Positions 34,940 through 43,339 of a stretch of 64,000 bases of DNA are shown here, piece by piece (positions within the stretch are counted from its first letter, which is position 1; each line of letters starts with the position of its first letter). The notes beneath the pieces were generated by a model. The model did not search any database and was not told the origin of the DNA. It saw nothing but the letters and a program-made list of their open reading frames with translations. Position numbers and translations under genes: made by a program. Origin of the DNA: Mycobacterium marinum (lineage in GTDB: Bacteria; Actinomycetota; Actinomycetes; Mycobacteriales; Mycobacteriaceae); assembly GCF_003391395.1 (NCBI RefSeq), contig NZ_CP024190.1:1612001-1676000 (forward strand). Reading direction: 5' to 3'.

Positions 34940-36527
34940 ATGAACAAACTCAGCGGTATGTCGCGTCGCAAGTTTTTGGCCAAAGCAGCTGCTGGCGGCA
35001 CTGGAGCGCTAATGTCCTTCGCTGGACCGGTGATAGAAAAGGCTTACGGAGCCGGGCCCTGCTCCGGTCACTTGAGCGACATAGAACACTTTGTGTTTTT
35101 CCTGATGGAAAACCGGTCCTTCGATCATTATTTCGGCACACTTTCGGCCACCGACGGTTTCGACAGCGGCTCACCACTTTTCCAGCAGAAAGGCTGGAAC
35201 CCGCAGACCCAGACAATTGACCCCGCGGGCATCACGATGCCCTACCGCTTCGACACCACGCGGGGACCGTTCGTCGACGGCGAATGCCTCAGCGACCCCG
35301 ATCATTCCTGGGAAGCGATGCACAAGTCCTGGAACGGCGGGGCCAACGACAACTGGTTGCCGGCGCAGGTCGGCCACAGTCCGGTGCCCAACGGCGGCAA
35401 CGTCCCGGTGACGATGGGCTATCTCACCCGCAAAGACATCCCGATCCACTACCTGCTCGCGGACACGTTCACGGTGTGCGATCGGTACTTTTCCTCGGTG
35501 CTCGGTCCCACCCTGCCCAACCGGCTGTACTGGTTGAGCGCCAGCCTCGGTGCCGACGGCACCCAGGGGCGGCCCGCAGCTGACCAGCCCTCCGACCGAC
35601 CCGATCGGCCGGTTCAGTTGGACCACGATGCCGGAGAATCTCAGCGCCGCGGGCATCAGCTGGAAGCTGTATCGAAACAAGACCCTGGGGCCGGTCCTCA
35701 ACCAGTACTTCAACTACACCTACGACGACATAGTGATGTTCTTCAAGCAAGCGCAGGACCCGCGCTCAGAGTTGGCTCGCTTCGGAATGGCCCCCACCTA
35801 CCCCTTCGAATTCATGGCCGACGTCAAGGCCAATAGGCTGCCGCTGGTTTCCTGGGTGGTCCCCAACACCCCTCAATCCGAACACCCCGCCTTCCCGCCG
35901 GCCGTCGGAGCCGTCGCCATCGTGAACCTGCTCAGGATCTTGCTATCCAATCCGGCGGTATGGGAGAAGACGGCGCTGATCGTCGGTTACGACGAAAATG
36001 GCGGCTTTTTCGATCACGTCGTTCCGCCTACCGCGCCGGAGGGAACTCCCGGCGAATACCTCACCGTGCCGGACATCAATTCGGTCTCGGGGGCCGGTGG
36101 CATACGCGGGCCGATCGGCTTGGGCTATCGCGTCCCAGGCATTGTCATCTCGCCGTTTAGCCGCGGCGGCTTGATGGTCCACGACGTGTTCGACCACACC
36201 TCGCAGCTGAAGTTGATCAGCAAGCGGTTTTCGGTACCGGTCCCCAATCTCACCCCCTGGCGCGACAGCACGGTGGGCGACATGACCTCGGCATTCAACT
36301 TCGCCGTCCCGCCCAACCCGTCGCGGCCCAGCCTGAGTCATCCGGGATTGGCCGCCCTGCCCAAGCTGCCGCAGTGCATTCCCAACGTGTGGTTGGGCAC
36401 GGTGGGGGTGAACCCGAATCCCTACACCGGCTCCCCGCAGGGAATTCCCTATCGGGTGCCGTTCCCACAGTCCCTGCCGTCGCAGGAAACCACCCCCGCC
36501 CGCGGGATCCCCAGCGGGCCTTGCTGA
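34940..36527 (+). pseudogene. Phospholipase C (PlcA/B/C-like), frameshifted
   Basis: ATG 34940 with GGAGGGGAG upstream opens a Tat signal peptide (MSRRKFLAKAAAGGTGALM) and the phosphoesterase domain (HFVFFLMENRSFDHYFGTLS; DRYFSSVLGPTLPNRLYWLSA). At the four-G run 35566-35569 one extra G shifts the frame after GADGTQG; the correct sequence continues in the next frame (GGPQLTSPPTDPIGRFSWTT) through IVGYDENGGFFDHV to the end GIPSGPC at 36527. Overall length and motifs match mycobacterial phospholipases C that cleave phosphatidylcholine and sphingomyelin. As written the product stops at 35836 and lacks much of the active site. A homopolymer miscall is a real alternative to a pseudogene. Confidence 0.88.
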
Positions 36528-36563
36528 CCGGCCGGCCACACCGGGCCGGACCAAGCGCTTGGG

Positions 36564-36965
36564 CTACAGCGCGGGCGCGCGGAGCAGACCCAGCACCGTT
36601 CGGCCCAGCACAATCGGGTCGATGGGGTGAGGCACCGCGGCCTCGGCCCGCGACCAGCTGGCCAGCCAGGCGTCGTCGGGGCGGCCGGTGAGCACCACCA
36701 GCGGCGGGCAGTTATCCAGTTCGTCCTTGAGCTGCTTGGCGATTCCCATGCCCCCGGTGGGTGTCGCCTCACCATCGAGAATGGCCAGGTCGATGCCGCC
36801 TTCGTCCATTCGCCGCAAAACCATGGGGCCCGTCGCCACCTCGACGTAGGTCAGCGCGGGCAAGTCCGGATGTAGCCGTTTGCCCAGCGCCCGCACTACC
36901 TGTTCGCGGGTCTGGACATTGTCGCTGTAGACGAGGATCCGCAGGTCTTCGCTGGAGTCGGCCAC
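36564..36965 (-). CDS. Response-regulator-like protein, Rv3143-like
   Basis: 133 residues from GTG 36965: a single receiver domain with no output domain. It begins LRILVYSDNVQTREQV, has the phospho-acceptor region IDLAILDGEATPTGGMG and the conserved Lys/Thr area VVLTGRPDDAW, and ends LLRAPAL. It matches Rv3143, an orphan regulator next to the nuo genes in M. tuberculosis. The usual N-terminal acidic pair is reduced to one Asp, so phosphorylation may be atypical. No kinase gene lies nearby. Confidence 0.87.
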   Translation of the reverse strand: MADSSEDLRILVYSDNVQTREQVVRALGKRLHPDLPALTYVEVATGPMVLRRMDEGGIDLAILDGEATPTGGMGIAKQLKDELDNCPPLVVLTGRPDDAWLASWSRAEAAVPHPIDPIVLGRTVLGLLRAPAL

Positions 36966-37039
36966 GGTGCAGATGCTACTGGTCTCCGGTTGCCCGGCGC
37001 CGGGTGGCACCACGGCAAGTGCGCTGGACCCGCGTTGAA

Positions 37040-37579
37040 TCAGACGACCCGCGCCGGGGCGAAGACCAACACCGCCGACACGGTCGCCGTCCTGGCCATC
37101 ACCCCGAACTTGTTCCAGTCCAGGCCAAACTGCGCGCGATCGATTTCGGCCTCGCCGCAGATCCGCACCGAGCCGTCGCCGAACTCGGTGATTGTCACCG
37201 GCAGCGGTACCGGGTCGCCGACGCCTTTGATGGTGAAGTTCGCCCGCAGGTCGGCCCCGCGGCCCTTGGTCGGCTGCAGTCCGGTGACCACCACGCGGAT
37301 CTGCGGGAAACGCTCGACATCGAAGAAGTCAGCTGAGCGCAGATGCTTGTCCCGGCTGCCGATGCCGGTGCGCACCGAGGCCGTTTCGATCTCCAGATGA
37401 CCGGAGACCGCGCCGTGGTCGGCCAACTCGCCGTAGCCGCCGAAGTTGGTGAATTCGCCCTTGACGGTCAGCAGACCCCACATGTTCTTGATCTTGAAGG
37501 TGATGGTCGAGCGATCGGCGACGAGATGCCATGGGCCTTGGGCGTCGGGATCGCTCAGCAGAGCTTCCAGGGTCGTCAT
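37040..37579 (-). CDS. YceI-family lipocalin-like protein
   Basis: 179 residues. The YceI fold is seen in the order WHLVADRSTITFKIKNMWGL, VKGEFTNFGG, SADFFDVERFPQIRVVVTGL and VPLPVTITEFG. YceI proteins bind isoprenoid-like or amphiphilic ligands. There is no signal peptide, so it is probably cytosolic. Two ATG codons stand in tandem at 37582 and 37579; the second is better spaced from GAGGAG. It lies 36 bases before the following NTF2-like gene's stop and is probably co-transcribed. Confidence 0.85.
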   Translation of the reverse strand: MTTLEALLSDPDAQGPWHLVADRSTITFKIKNMWGLLTVKGEFTNFGGYGELADHGAVSGHLEIETASVRTGIGSRDKHLRSADFFDVERFPQIRVVVTGLQPTKGRGADLRANFTIKGVGDPVPLPVTITEFGDGSVRICGEAEIDRAQFGLDWNKFGVMARTATVSAVLVFAPARVV

Positions 37580-37614
37580 CATCGCTCCTCACGGTTGTCG
37601 AGCTCGTCGGCGCC

Positions 37615-38025
37615 CTAGTCGAGCAGGGGCGCGAGTTCGGAGGGGTCGAAGTATTCGTCGATACGGTTGATCACACCATCTCTGTCCAGCTTGATCACGA
37701 TGCAGACCCGCATCGCGATCACCTGGCCGGCTCGGCCGGTCGCGTGCAACGTGTGTTGTTGGACGAAGCCGCTGGCTGATTCGTCGCTGAACACCCGACG
37801 GTCCAGGATTTCATAGCGGCGCTCGGTGGTCGCCGAGAGGAACCAATCGATCACCCGCAGCGCGCGGGCCTTGTCGTTGTCCCGGCGCGCGCCGACCCGC
37901 CAGACCGCAATGTCGGGGCTCCACATCCGGTCGACTTCGGCCCGGTCGCCGTTCTCGATCGCGGTGAACAATCGGTCGGCTACCTCAGTGATCGCCTCGG
38001 TGCTGGATAGGGGCGGTGGGGGCAT
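37615..38025 (-). CDS. NTF2/SnoaL-like protein
   Basis: 136 residues from ATG 38025 with GGAG upstream. Small cone-shaped fold typical of the SnoaL/limonene-epoxide-hydrolase group: ADRLFTAIENGDRAEVDRMW, then VFSDESASGFVQQHTLHATG, then CIVIKLDRDGVINRIDEYFD. Related proteins include ketosteroid isomerases and many without known activity. Its position directly before the acyl-CoA operon suggests an accessory isomerase or binding protein for the same substrates, which is inference. Confidence 0.82.
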   Translation of the reverse strand: MPPPPLSSTEAITEVADRLFTAIENGDRAEVDRMWSPDIAVWRVGARRDNDKARALRVIDWFLSATTERRYEILDRRVFSDESASGFVQQHTLHATGRAGQVIAMRVCIVIKLDRDGVINRIDEYFDPSELAPLLD

Positions 38026-38036
38026 GCGCCGGGCTC

Positions 38037-38378
38037 CTATTCGCTGTCGTATCCGGGGTGGGCAACTGCCAATCGATGTCGCACCAGTGTGCGCAGGCAC
38101 CCGATGACCACCTCGGCGCGACCGTCGAGTTCGCCGGCCCGGATGGCCGCGGCCAGAGCGGCCTCGTCGGCGAAGCCCAACTCGCCCAGCGCGGTCCGCA
38201 CCTCGGCGTCACCGGGGCCGAGCAGCTCTCGCTCGACGATGCGCAGGGCATTGGCGGCCACCCTGGCATGAAAGTTGACCTGGCCGTCGGTCGCCGCCCG
38301 GACATCGCCCTCCAGGAACTCGGCGACGGCGGCCACGAGCTCGGCCGCGGTTGGACGCCCGTAGTCGCCGGTGCGCAT
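38037..38378 (-). CDS. DUF6285 protein, LvaB-like
   Basis: 113 residues from ATG 38378, which overlaps the kinase stop (TGATG). It begins RPTAAELVAAVAEFLEGDV and contains NFHARVAANALRIVERELL, the signature of small DUF6285 proteins that travel with APH-like kinases and ACAD11-type dehydrogenases. In Pseudomonas putida the comparable LvaB is needed with LvaA to phosphorylate 4-hydroxyacyl-CoA. The link to LvaB here is from context and size and is my inference; the sequence alone shows only the DUF6285 pattern. Confidence 0.75.
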   Translation of the reverse strand: MRTGDYGRPTAAELVAAVAEFLEGDVRAATDGQVNFHARVAANALRIVERELLGPGDAEVRTALGELGFADEAALAAAIRAGELDGRAEVVIGCLRTLVRHRLAVAHPGYDSE

Positions 38379-39340
38379 CAGGGCACCTCCAATAGGTCCA
38401 GCAGATCCCATTCGTTCTCGCATACCCGTCGGCCGATCGTCGCCAACTCCACCGAGCGGGCCTGCCCGCTCAAGTGGCGCCATGCCTGGTATTGGCAGAT
38501 CACACCCCAACGCAGCGTGGCCAACACCAGCCACCAGTGAAAAGCGCCTCGGTCGACGGCGGTGCCGCCGGCCCGCTCGTAGGCCCGCAGGAAGTCCTCG
38601 ATGCTGCCCAGCCCGCCGGCGCCGTAGCTGGCCGGAGCCCCGAACCGCCAGGCCCGCACGCAGAACCAGGCCAGGTCCTCGTATCCCGCACCGACGTGCA
38701 CCAGCTCCCAATCCAGCACGGCGGCAAGCCCGGATCCCTCGACGATCAGATTCCCCATCCGGTAGTCGCCGTGCACCAGAACCGGTGCCGACTCGGCCGG
38801 CCGATGGGCATCGAGCCAGCGGAACGCCCATTCGAAGGTGGCGGTGGACTCACCCATCGCGTCGAGCCGTTCACGCCAGTGCGCCACCGGGTCTTCGTGG
38901 ACAAGGCCGGCGTCGCCGGCGTCGGCGCGGTGAATCGCGGCCAGCGCCTGCGCGCATTCACCCAGTAGCCGCTGCCGGCCCGCGTCGTCGAGCTGGCGTT
39001 GGATGCGCCGGACGATGGTTTCGCCGCCGACCTCGTCGCAGATCAGGAACGGATTGCCCAGTGCCGCGGGGGAGTCGTCGGCGACCAGCACGTGGGGGAC
39101 CGGTGCACCGGCGGCCGCGGCGGCGGCCTGAACGCGGGCTTCGAGCTCCATGCCGGCGTGCACATCGTCGGGCGGCCCGGTGCGCAGGATCAGCGATCGG
39201 CGTCGGTGGCCGGTAACGGCGTCGAATGCCCAGGTGGTCCTGCTGGCTCCGCCGGTCAGTGCGCGCAGCTTGTCGATGGCCACCTCGGTGCCCAGCATCG
39301 GGCGCAACACGGTGGCCAGGCGGTCGGCCAACTCGGTCAC
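38378..39340 (-). CDS. APH-family kinase, LvaA/ACAD10-like
   Basis: 320 residues from GTG 39340, overlapping the dehydrogenase stop by four bases (GTGA). Kinase motifs are intact: GGASRTTWAFDAV, LVHGDYRMGNLIVEGS (catalytic Asp and Asn) and VLDWELVHVGAGYEDLAWF (metal Asp). The IRRIQRQLDD-like segment and the neighbours point to the branch that phosphorylates the 4-hydroxyl of hydroxyacyl-CoAs (LvaA, ACAD10/11) rather than antibiotics. A longer upstream in-frame reading lacks homology and lies inside the dehydrogenase gene. Confidence 0.83.
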   Translation of the reverse strand: MTELADRLATVLRPMLGTEVAIDKLRALTGGASRTTWAFDAVTGHRRRSLILRTGPPDDVHAGMELEARVQAAAAAAGAPVPHVLVADDSPAALGNPFLICDEVGGETIVRRIQRQLDDAGRQRLLGECAQALAAIHRADAGDAGLVHEDPVAHWRERLDAMGESTATFEWAFRWLDAHRPAESAPVLVHGDYRMGNLIVEGSGLAAVLDWELVHVGAGYEDLAWFCVRAWRFGAPASYGAGGLGSIEDFLRAYERAGGTAVDRGAFHWWLVLATLRWGVICQYQAWRHLSGQARSVELATIGRRVCENEWDLLDLLEVP

Positions 39341-40575
39341 TTCTGGCCAAACTTGAACAGCCGCTGCGCGACCCGGCGAATCTGAATTTCCTCGGCGCCC
39401 TCGGTGATCCGGTATCGGCGGTGGTGGCGATAGATGTGCTCGAATGGTTCGTGCCGGCTGTAGCCGACGCCGCCGAACACCTGCATGGCCCGGTCGGCGG
39501 CCTCGCACACCAGTCGGTTTGCGCGGTAGTTGGCCATCGAGACCTTGTCGGACACCTCCATATGGTGATTTCGGTCCAGATGCCAGGCCGCGTAGTACAC
39601 CAGCAGCCGCACCATCTGCGCCTCGGTCTGCAGTTCGACAAGCGGCCACTGGATGGCCTGGTTCACCGACAGCGGCTTGCCGAACGCGCGGCGTTCGCCG
39701 GCGTAGCCGATGGCCCGGTCGATACAGTATTGGGCCGCGCCCAGGCTGCTGGCCGCCTGGCGAATCCTGTTCTCGTGCAGAAAAGTCTGGCCCACCTCGA
39801 GGCCCCGATCGACCTCGCCCAGCACCGCGTCATCGGGGACGCGCACGTTGGTGAGCTCGACCTCGCCGTGATCGGTGGGCATGTTCAGCGTCCACCAGTA
39901 GTACGGGACGTTGAATCCCGCGGTGTCGGTTGGGACCAGGAACGCGGTGATGCCCCGGGCCTGCCCCGGCTCACCCGAGGTTCGGGCGAACACCAGGTCG
40001 TGGGTCGCGCGATGCACACCGGTGTTGAACCGCTTGGCGCCGTTGATGATCCAGCCGTCACCGGCGTGCTCGGCCCGGGTCTGCATCCAGGTGGCATCCG
40101 ACCCGTGCAGCGGCTCGGTCAGCCCGAACGCCATCGACCGCTCGCCGGTGATGAGCACCTCGGTCCATTCGCTTTTTTGAGCGTCGGTGCCAAAGCGATC
40201 CATCATGATGACCTGCGGGAAGTTGCCGACGATGGAGGACTCGTTTTGCAGGTCGTTGTGCAGGCCAAGGCCTTTGTGCGCCAGATGTTCGCGGATGACG
40301 GCCATGTCCAGGTTGGTCCCGTCGCGACCGCCGAACCGGGCCGGCAGCCCGTAGCGCAGCCAGCCCGCCTGGTCGGCGCGCCTGCGCATCTCGGCTAGCA
40401 GTTCTTCCCATTCCCGGCGCGGGACACCATCGTTGTCCCAGTCGGTGCGGGCGTGCTCGCGACGATGGTCAAAGTATTGAATGTGTTCGTGTTCCAGCGG
40501 TTTGATCTCGGCCTCGATGAACTCGTCCATCTGGGCGAGTAGGCTCTGAAGATGTTCTGGCAGAGTGAATTCCAC
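39337..40575 (-). CDS. Acyl-CoA dehydrogenase, ACAD11/LvaC-like
   Basis: 412 residues from GTG 40575, with AGGAGGAGA upstream. Full-length ACAD: AHKGLGLHNDLQNESSIVG, the FAD/substrate segment MAFGLTEPLHGSDATWMQT, QVFGGVGYSRHEPFEHIYR and the C-terminal YRITEGAEEIQ holding the usual catalytic Glu region. The long N-terminal block (IQYFDHRREHARTDWDNDG) is characteristic of the ACAD10/11 group that acts on phosphorylated 4-hydroxyacyl-CoA. The kinase and DUF6285 protein encoded directly downstream complete the set. Soluble flavoprotein. Confidence 0.87.
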   Translation of the reverse strand: MEFTLPEHLQSLLAQMDEFIEAEIKPLEHEHIQYFDHRREHARTDWDNDGVPRREWEELLAEMRRRADQAGWLRYGLPARFGGRDGTNLDMAVIREHLAHKGLGLHNDLQNESSIVGNFPQVIMMDRFGTDAQKSEWTEVLITGERSMAFGLTEPLHGSDATWMQTRAEHAGDGWIINGAKRFNTGVHRATHDLVFARTSGEPGQARGITAFLVPTDTAGFNVPYYWWTLNMPTDHGEVELTNVRVPDDAVLGEVDRGLEVGQTFLHENRIRQAASSLGAAQYCIDRAIGYAGERRAFGKPLSVNQAIQWPLVELQTEAQMVRLLVYYAAWHLDRNHHMEVSDKVSMANYRANRLVCEAADRAMQVFGGVGYSRHEPFEHIYRHHRRYRITEGAEEIQIRRVAQRLFKFGQK

Positions 40576-40599
40576 GTTGAATCTCCTCCTGTCGTGCCG

Positions 40600-41241
40600 C
40601 TAGAAACCGTATAGGGTCTTCTTCCAGATCCGCGACAGCGTGGTGATGGCGTCCTCGTCGGTGATGGTGACACCCAGGCCGCCGGGTCCCGAGGATCCCG
40701 AGGTGCCGACCAGGACCGAGGTGAAGTTCTCGAACAACAACGCGATGGCCACCGCGGTGTGGTCCGGGTTGAGTTCGGTTCCGTAGCCCTGATCCTGCGC
40801 GTGCCGTACCGAGGCGGCGATGATGTCCATGCCGAAGCGCCGGAATTGGTTCTGCACCGCGGCAAAGCGCTGCTGGGTGGCGGCCAGTTGGTCGACGGCG
40901 ATCATGATGCCGATGTTCTGTTTGAAGATGTTCCAGTAGCCGGTCACCACCGCGGTGAAGAACGTGTCATCGTCGGGAGAGTCCGGCAGTTGCAGGCTGA
41001 CCCCGGAGGGAGTCACCACATCGTGTAAGAACGACTGCGCCAGGGCGGCCAGTAGGTCTTCCTTGTCGGTGAAGTATCGGTAGAACACCGCTGAGGACTT
41101 GCCCGCGGCGGAGGTGATGTCGGCCAGCGTGGTTCCGTGGAATCCTCGCTCGGCGAACAGCTTGCGCGCGGCCTGCTCGATGGCCTGCCGGGTCTGGCGG
41201 CCTTTGGAGCTGAGTTCTCGTGACTCTTGCCGGGCGGGCAT
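40600..41241 (-). CDS. TetR-family regulator
   Basis: 213 residues. The helix-turn-helix segment LADITSAAGKSSAVFYRYF (residues about 37-60) is typical TetR; the C-terminal ligand domain is unassigned. The gene sits inside the catabolic operon, between the dehydrogenase and lyase genes, and overlaps the lyase stop by one base, so it is co-expressed with the genes it probably controls. Its operator may be the imperfect palindrome at 45665-45680 before the first gene of the operon. The inducer is likely an acyl-CoA of the pathway; inference. Confidence 0.85.
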   Translation of the reverse strand: MPARQESRELSSKGRQTRQAIEQAARKLFAERGFHGTTLADITSAAGKSSAVFYRYFTDKEDLLAALAQSFLHDVVTPSGVSLQLPDSPDDDTFFTAVVTGYWNIFKQNIGIMIAVDQLAATQQRFAAVQNQFRRFGMDIIAASVRHAQDQGYGTELNPDHTAVAIALLFENFTSVLVGTSGSSGPGGLGVTITDEDAITTLSRIWKKTLYGF

Positions 41242-42137
41242 CAGCTGCGAATCCGGTCTCCTGCGCGCAAGAGTGCGCCTGGCAGGTCATGGCCAACAAC
41301 CGCCTTGGCCACCTCGGCCGCGGCGATGGCGGCGGCCAAGTCGACGTCGACGGCAAAGCCGCTGTCGGCCAGCAGGTACACCAAGTCCTCGGTGGCGATG
41401 TTTCCGGTGGCTCCGGGTGCAAAGGGGCAACCGCCGAGCCCGCCGACCGAGGCGTCCAGCCGGGTGACACCGGAGCACACCGCCGCATAGGCACTGGCCA
41501 GCCCGGAGCCGCGGGTGTTGTGGAAGTGCGCGCCCAGCGGCATGTCGCCGAGCACCGGCCCCAGCTGCGCGATGAGCGCACTGACCCGGCCGGGCGTGGC
41601 GGTGCCGATGGTGTCGGCGATCGAGAACCGGTCCACCCCTTGGTCAACAGCGGTGGCCGCGATGTCGAGAACTTGCTGTGGCGCGACGGCCCCGTCGAAC
41701 GGACAGTCCCAAGCGGTGGCCACGATCACCTCGACGGTGACCTCGCCGTCGCGGCCGATGGCGAGGATCTCGCTGATCTGATCGGTCGCGTCGGCGGTGC
41801 TCCGTCCGACATTGGCCATGCTGAACGAATTGCTGGCCGCCACCACGTATTCGATCGCGTGCAAGCCCGCGGCAATCGCCCGCCTGGCCCCGTTGGGACT
41901 GGCTACCAGCGCGGAGAACTCGATGTCGGGGTAGCTGTGCAGCTCCGCGGCGAGTTCGGCGGCGTCGGCCATCGACGGCACTTTCGACGGCGACACGAAC
42001 GCCGTCGCCTCGACTTCACGGACTCCGGTTGCGGCCACCGCTGCCAGCAGCTCCAGCTTGGCGGACAACGGCACCGGCTTCTCGATCTGCAATCCGTCGC
42101 GTAGCGCTACCTCGCGAATGGTGACGTGGGCGGTCAT
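41241..42137 (-). CDS. HMG-CoA-lyase-like enzyme
   Basis: 298 residues of the HMGL/DRE-TIM superfamily. Catalytic Arg-Asp in EVALRDGLQIEKP, metal His pair in GAHFHNTRG, and the lyase signature with active Cys GGLGGCPFAPGATGNIATED are all present. The family cleaves 3-hydroxy-3-methylglutaryl-CoA or homologous tertiary hydroxyacyl-CoAs into acetyl-CoA and an acetoacetate-like product. Adjacent to a family III CoA transferase, which suggests the substrate is activated by CoA transfer. It overlaps the CoA-transferase gene by four bases. Confidence 0.87.
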   Translation of the reverse strand: MTAHVTIREVALRDGLQIEKPVPLSAKLELLAAVAATGVREVEATAFVSPSKVPSMADAAELAAELHSYPDIEFSALVASPNGARRAIAAGLHAIEYVVAASNSFSMANVGRSTADATDQISEILAIGRDGEVTVEVIVATAWDCPFDGAVAPQQVLDIAATAVDQGVDRFSIADTIGTATPGRVSALIAQLGPVLGDMPLGAHFHNTRGSGLASAYAAVCSGVTRLDASVGGLGGCPFAPGATGNIATEDLVYLLADSGFAVDVDLAAAIAAAEVAKAVVGHDLPGALLRAGDRIRS

Positions 42138-43339
42138 AGCACCTCCTCGGCGCGCAGCTGCTCGAGCTCTGCGCTGCTCTTGCCCAGCAAGCCGATGTAG
42201 ACGTCGTCATTGTGTTGTCCCGGCCGCGCCGGCCCGGCGCTACGCACCTGGCCGGGGGATTCGGACAGCGCCGGCACAATCCCGGGGCCCAGCACGTTAC
42301 GCCCGATTCGTTCGTCGTAGTGCTCGACCAGCATGCCGCGGGCGCGTAGTTGCCGATCCTTGACCACTTCGGCGACGGTATTGATCGGCCCGGCGATCAC
42401 CCCCGCGGCCGAAAGCGTTTCGATGATCTCATCGGGTTGGCGCTGCGCGGCCCACGCGCCGATGATCTTGTCCAGTTCGTCCTGGTTGCGGCCGCGGGCG
42501 CGGTGGGTGGCGAAGCGGTCATCGGTGGCCAACTCCGGACATCCCATCGCCTGGCATAGCCGCGCGAACACGGTGTCCTGGTTCGCCGCGATCACCACCC
42601 ACGATTCGTCGGCACTGCGATAGATATTGGACGGCGCGATACCTTCCAGCCTGGTACCGGACGGCCCACGCACCACCCCGCCCACGTCGTAGTCCGAAAT
42701 GGTGGACTCCTGCAGAGCCAAACAGGATTCGGTCAGCGCGACATCGACCACCTGGCCGGTCCCGGTGACACTGCGGCGATACAGGGCGGCCAGCGCACCC
42801 TGGGCGCCGAACATCCCGGCCAGGCTGTCGCCCAGGGACAGGGCCAGCCGGGGCGGGGGTCCGCCGGGGAAGCCGTTGAGATGGCGCAACCCGCTGGCCG
42901 CCTCGGCCACCGACGCGTAACCGGCCTTGTGGGCATCCGGGCCGGTCTGTCCGTAACCCGATACCCGCACCAGGATGATGCCGGGGTTGCGTTCGCGCAG
43001 TACGTCGTAGCCCAGGTCCCACTTCTCCAGCGTGCCCGGCCGGAAGTTCTCCACCACGATGTCGGACTTGTCGACCAGCTCCAGGAACAGCTCCCGGCCC
43101 TGCGGCCGGCGCAGGTCGAGCGTGATGGCCCGTTTGTTGCGGGCATGCACCGTCCAGAACACGTGGTGTCCGTCGACTTCGGCCTGGCCCCAGGTCCGCA
43201 GCGGGTCGGGGGCGCCGGGTGGTTCCACCTTGATGACGTCGGCACCCATGTCGCCGAGGAGCCGGCCGGCGAAGGGGCCGGCGATCAGGGTGCCCAGTTC
43301 GAGCACCCGGACACCGCCCAGTGCGCCGGGTGCGGTCAT
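42134..43339 (-). CDS. Family III CoA transferase
   Basis: 401 residues from ATG 43339. CaiB/BaiF fold: GVRVLELGTLIAGPFAGRLL, GADVIKVEPPGAPDP, NKRAITLDLRRPQGRELF, and GDSLAGMFGAQGALAAL containing the expected catalytic Asp171. The family moves CoA between carboxylic acids without ATP; succinyl-CoA is a common donor. Such enzymes are often paired with HMGL-type lyases (itaconate/methylmalate-like routes) and this pair is translationally coupled. The exact acid is unknown. Confidence 0.88.
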   Translation of the reverse strand: MTAPGALGGVRVLELGTLIAGPFAGRLLGDMGADVIKVEPPGAPDPLRTWGQAEVDGHHVFWTVHARNKRAITLDLRRPQGRELFLELVDKSDIVVENFRPGTLEKWDLGYDVLRERNPGIILVRVSGYGQTGPDAHKAGYASVAEAASGLRHLNGFPGGPPPRLALSLGDSLAGMFGAQGALAALYRRSVTGTGQVVDVALTESCLALQESTISDYDVGGVVRGPSGTRLEGIAPSNIYRSADESWVVIAANQDTVFARLCQAMGCPELATDDRFATHRARGRNQDELDKIIGAWAAQRQPDEIIETLSAAGVIAGPINTVAEVVKDRQLRARGMLVEHYDERIGRNVLGPGIVPALSESPGQVRSAGPARPGQHNDDVYIGLLGKSSAELEQLRAEEVL

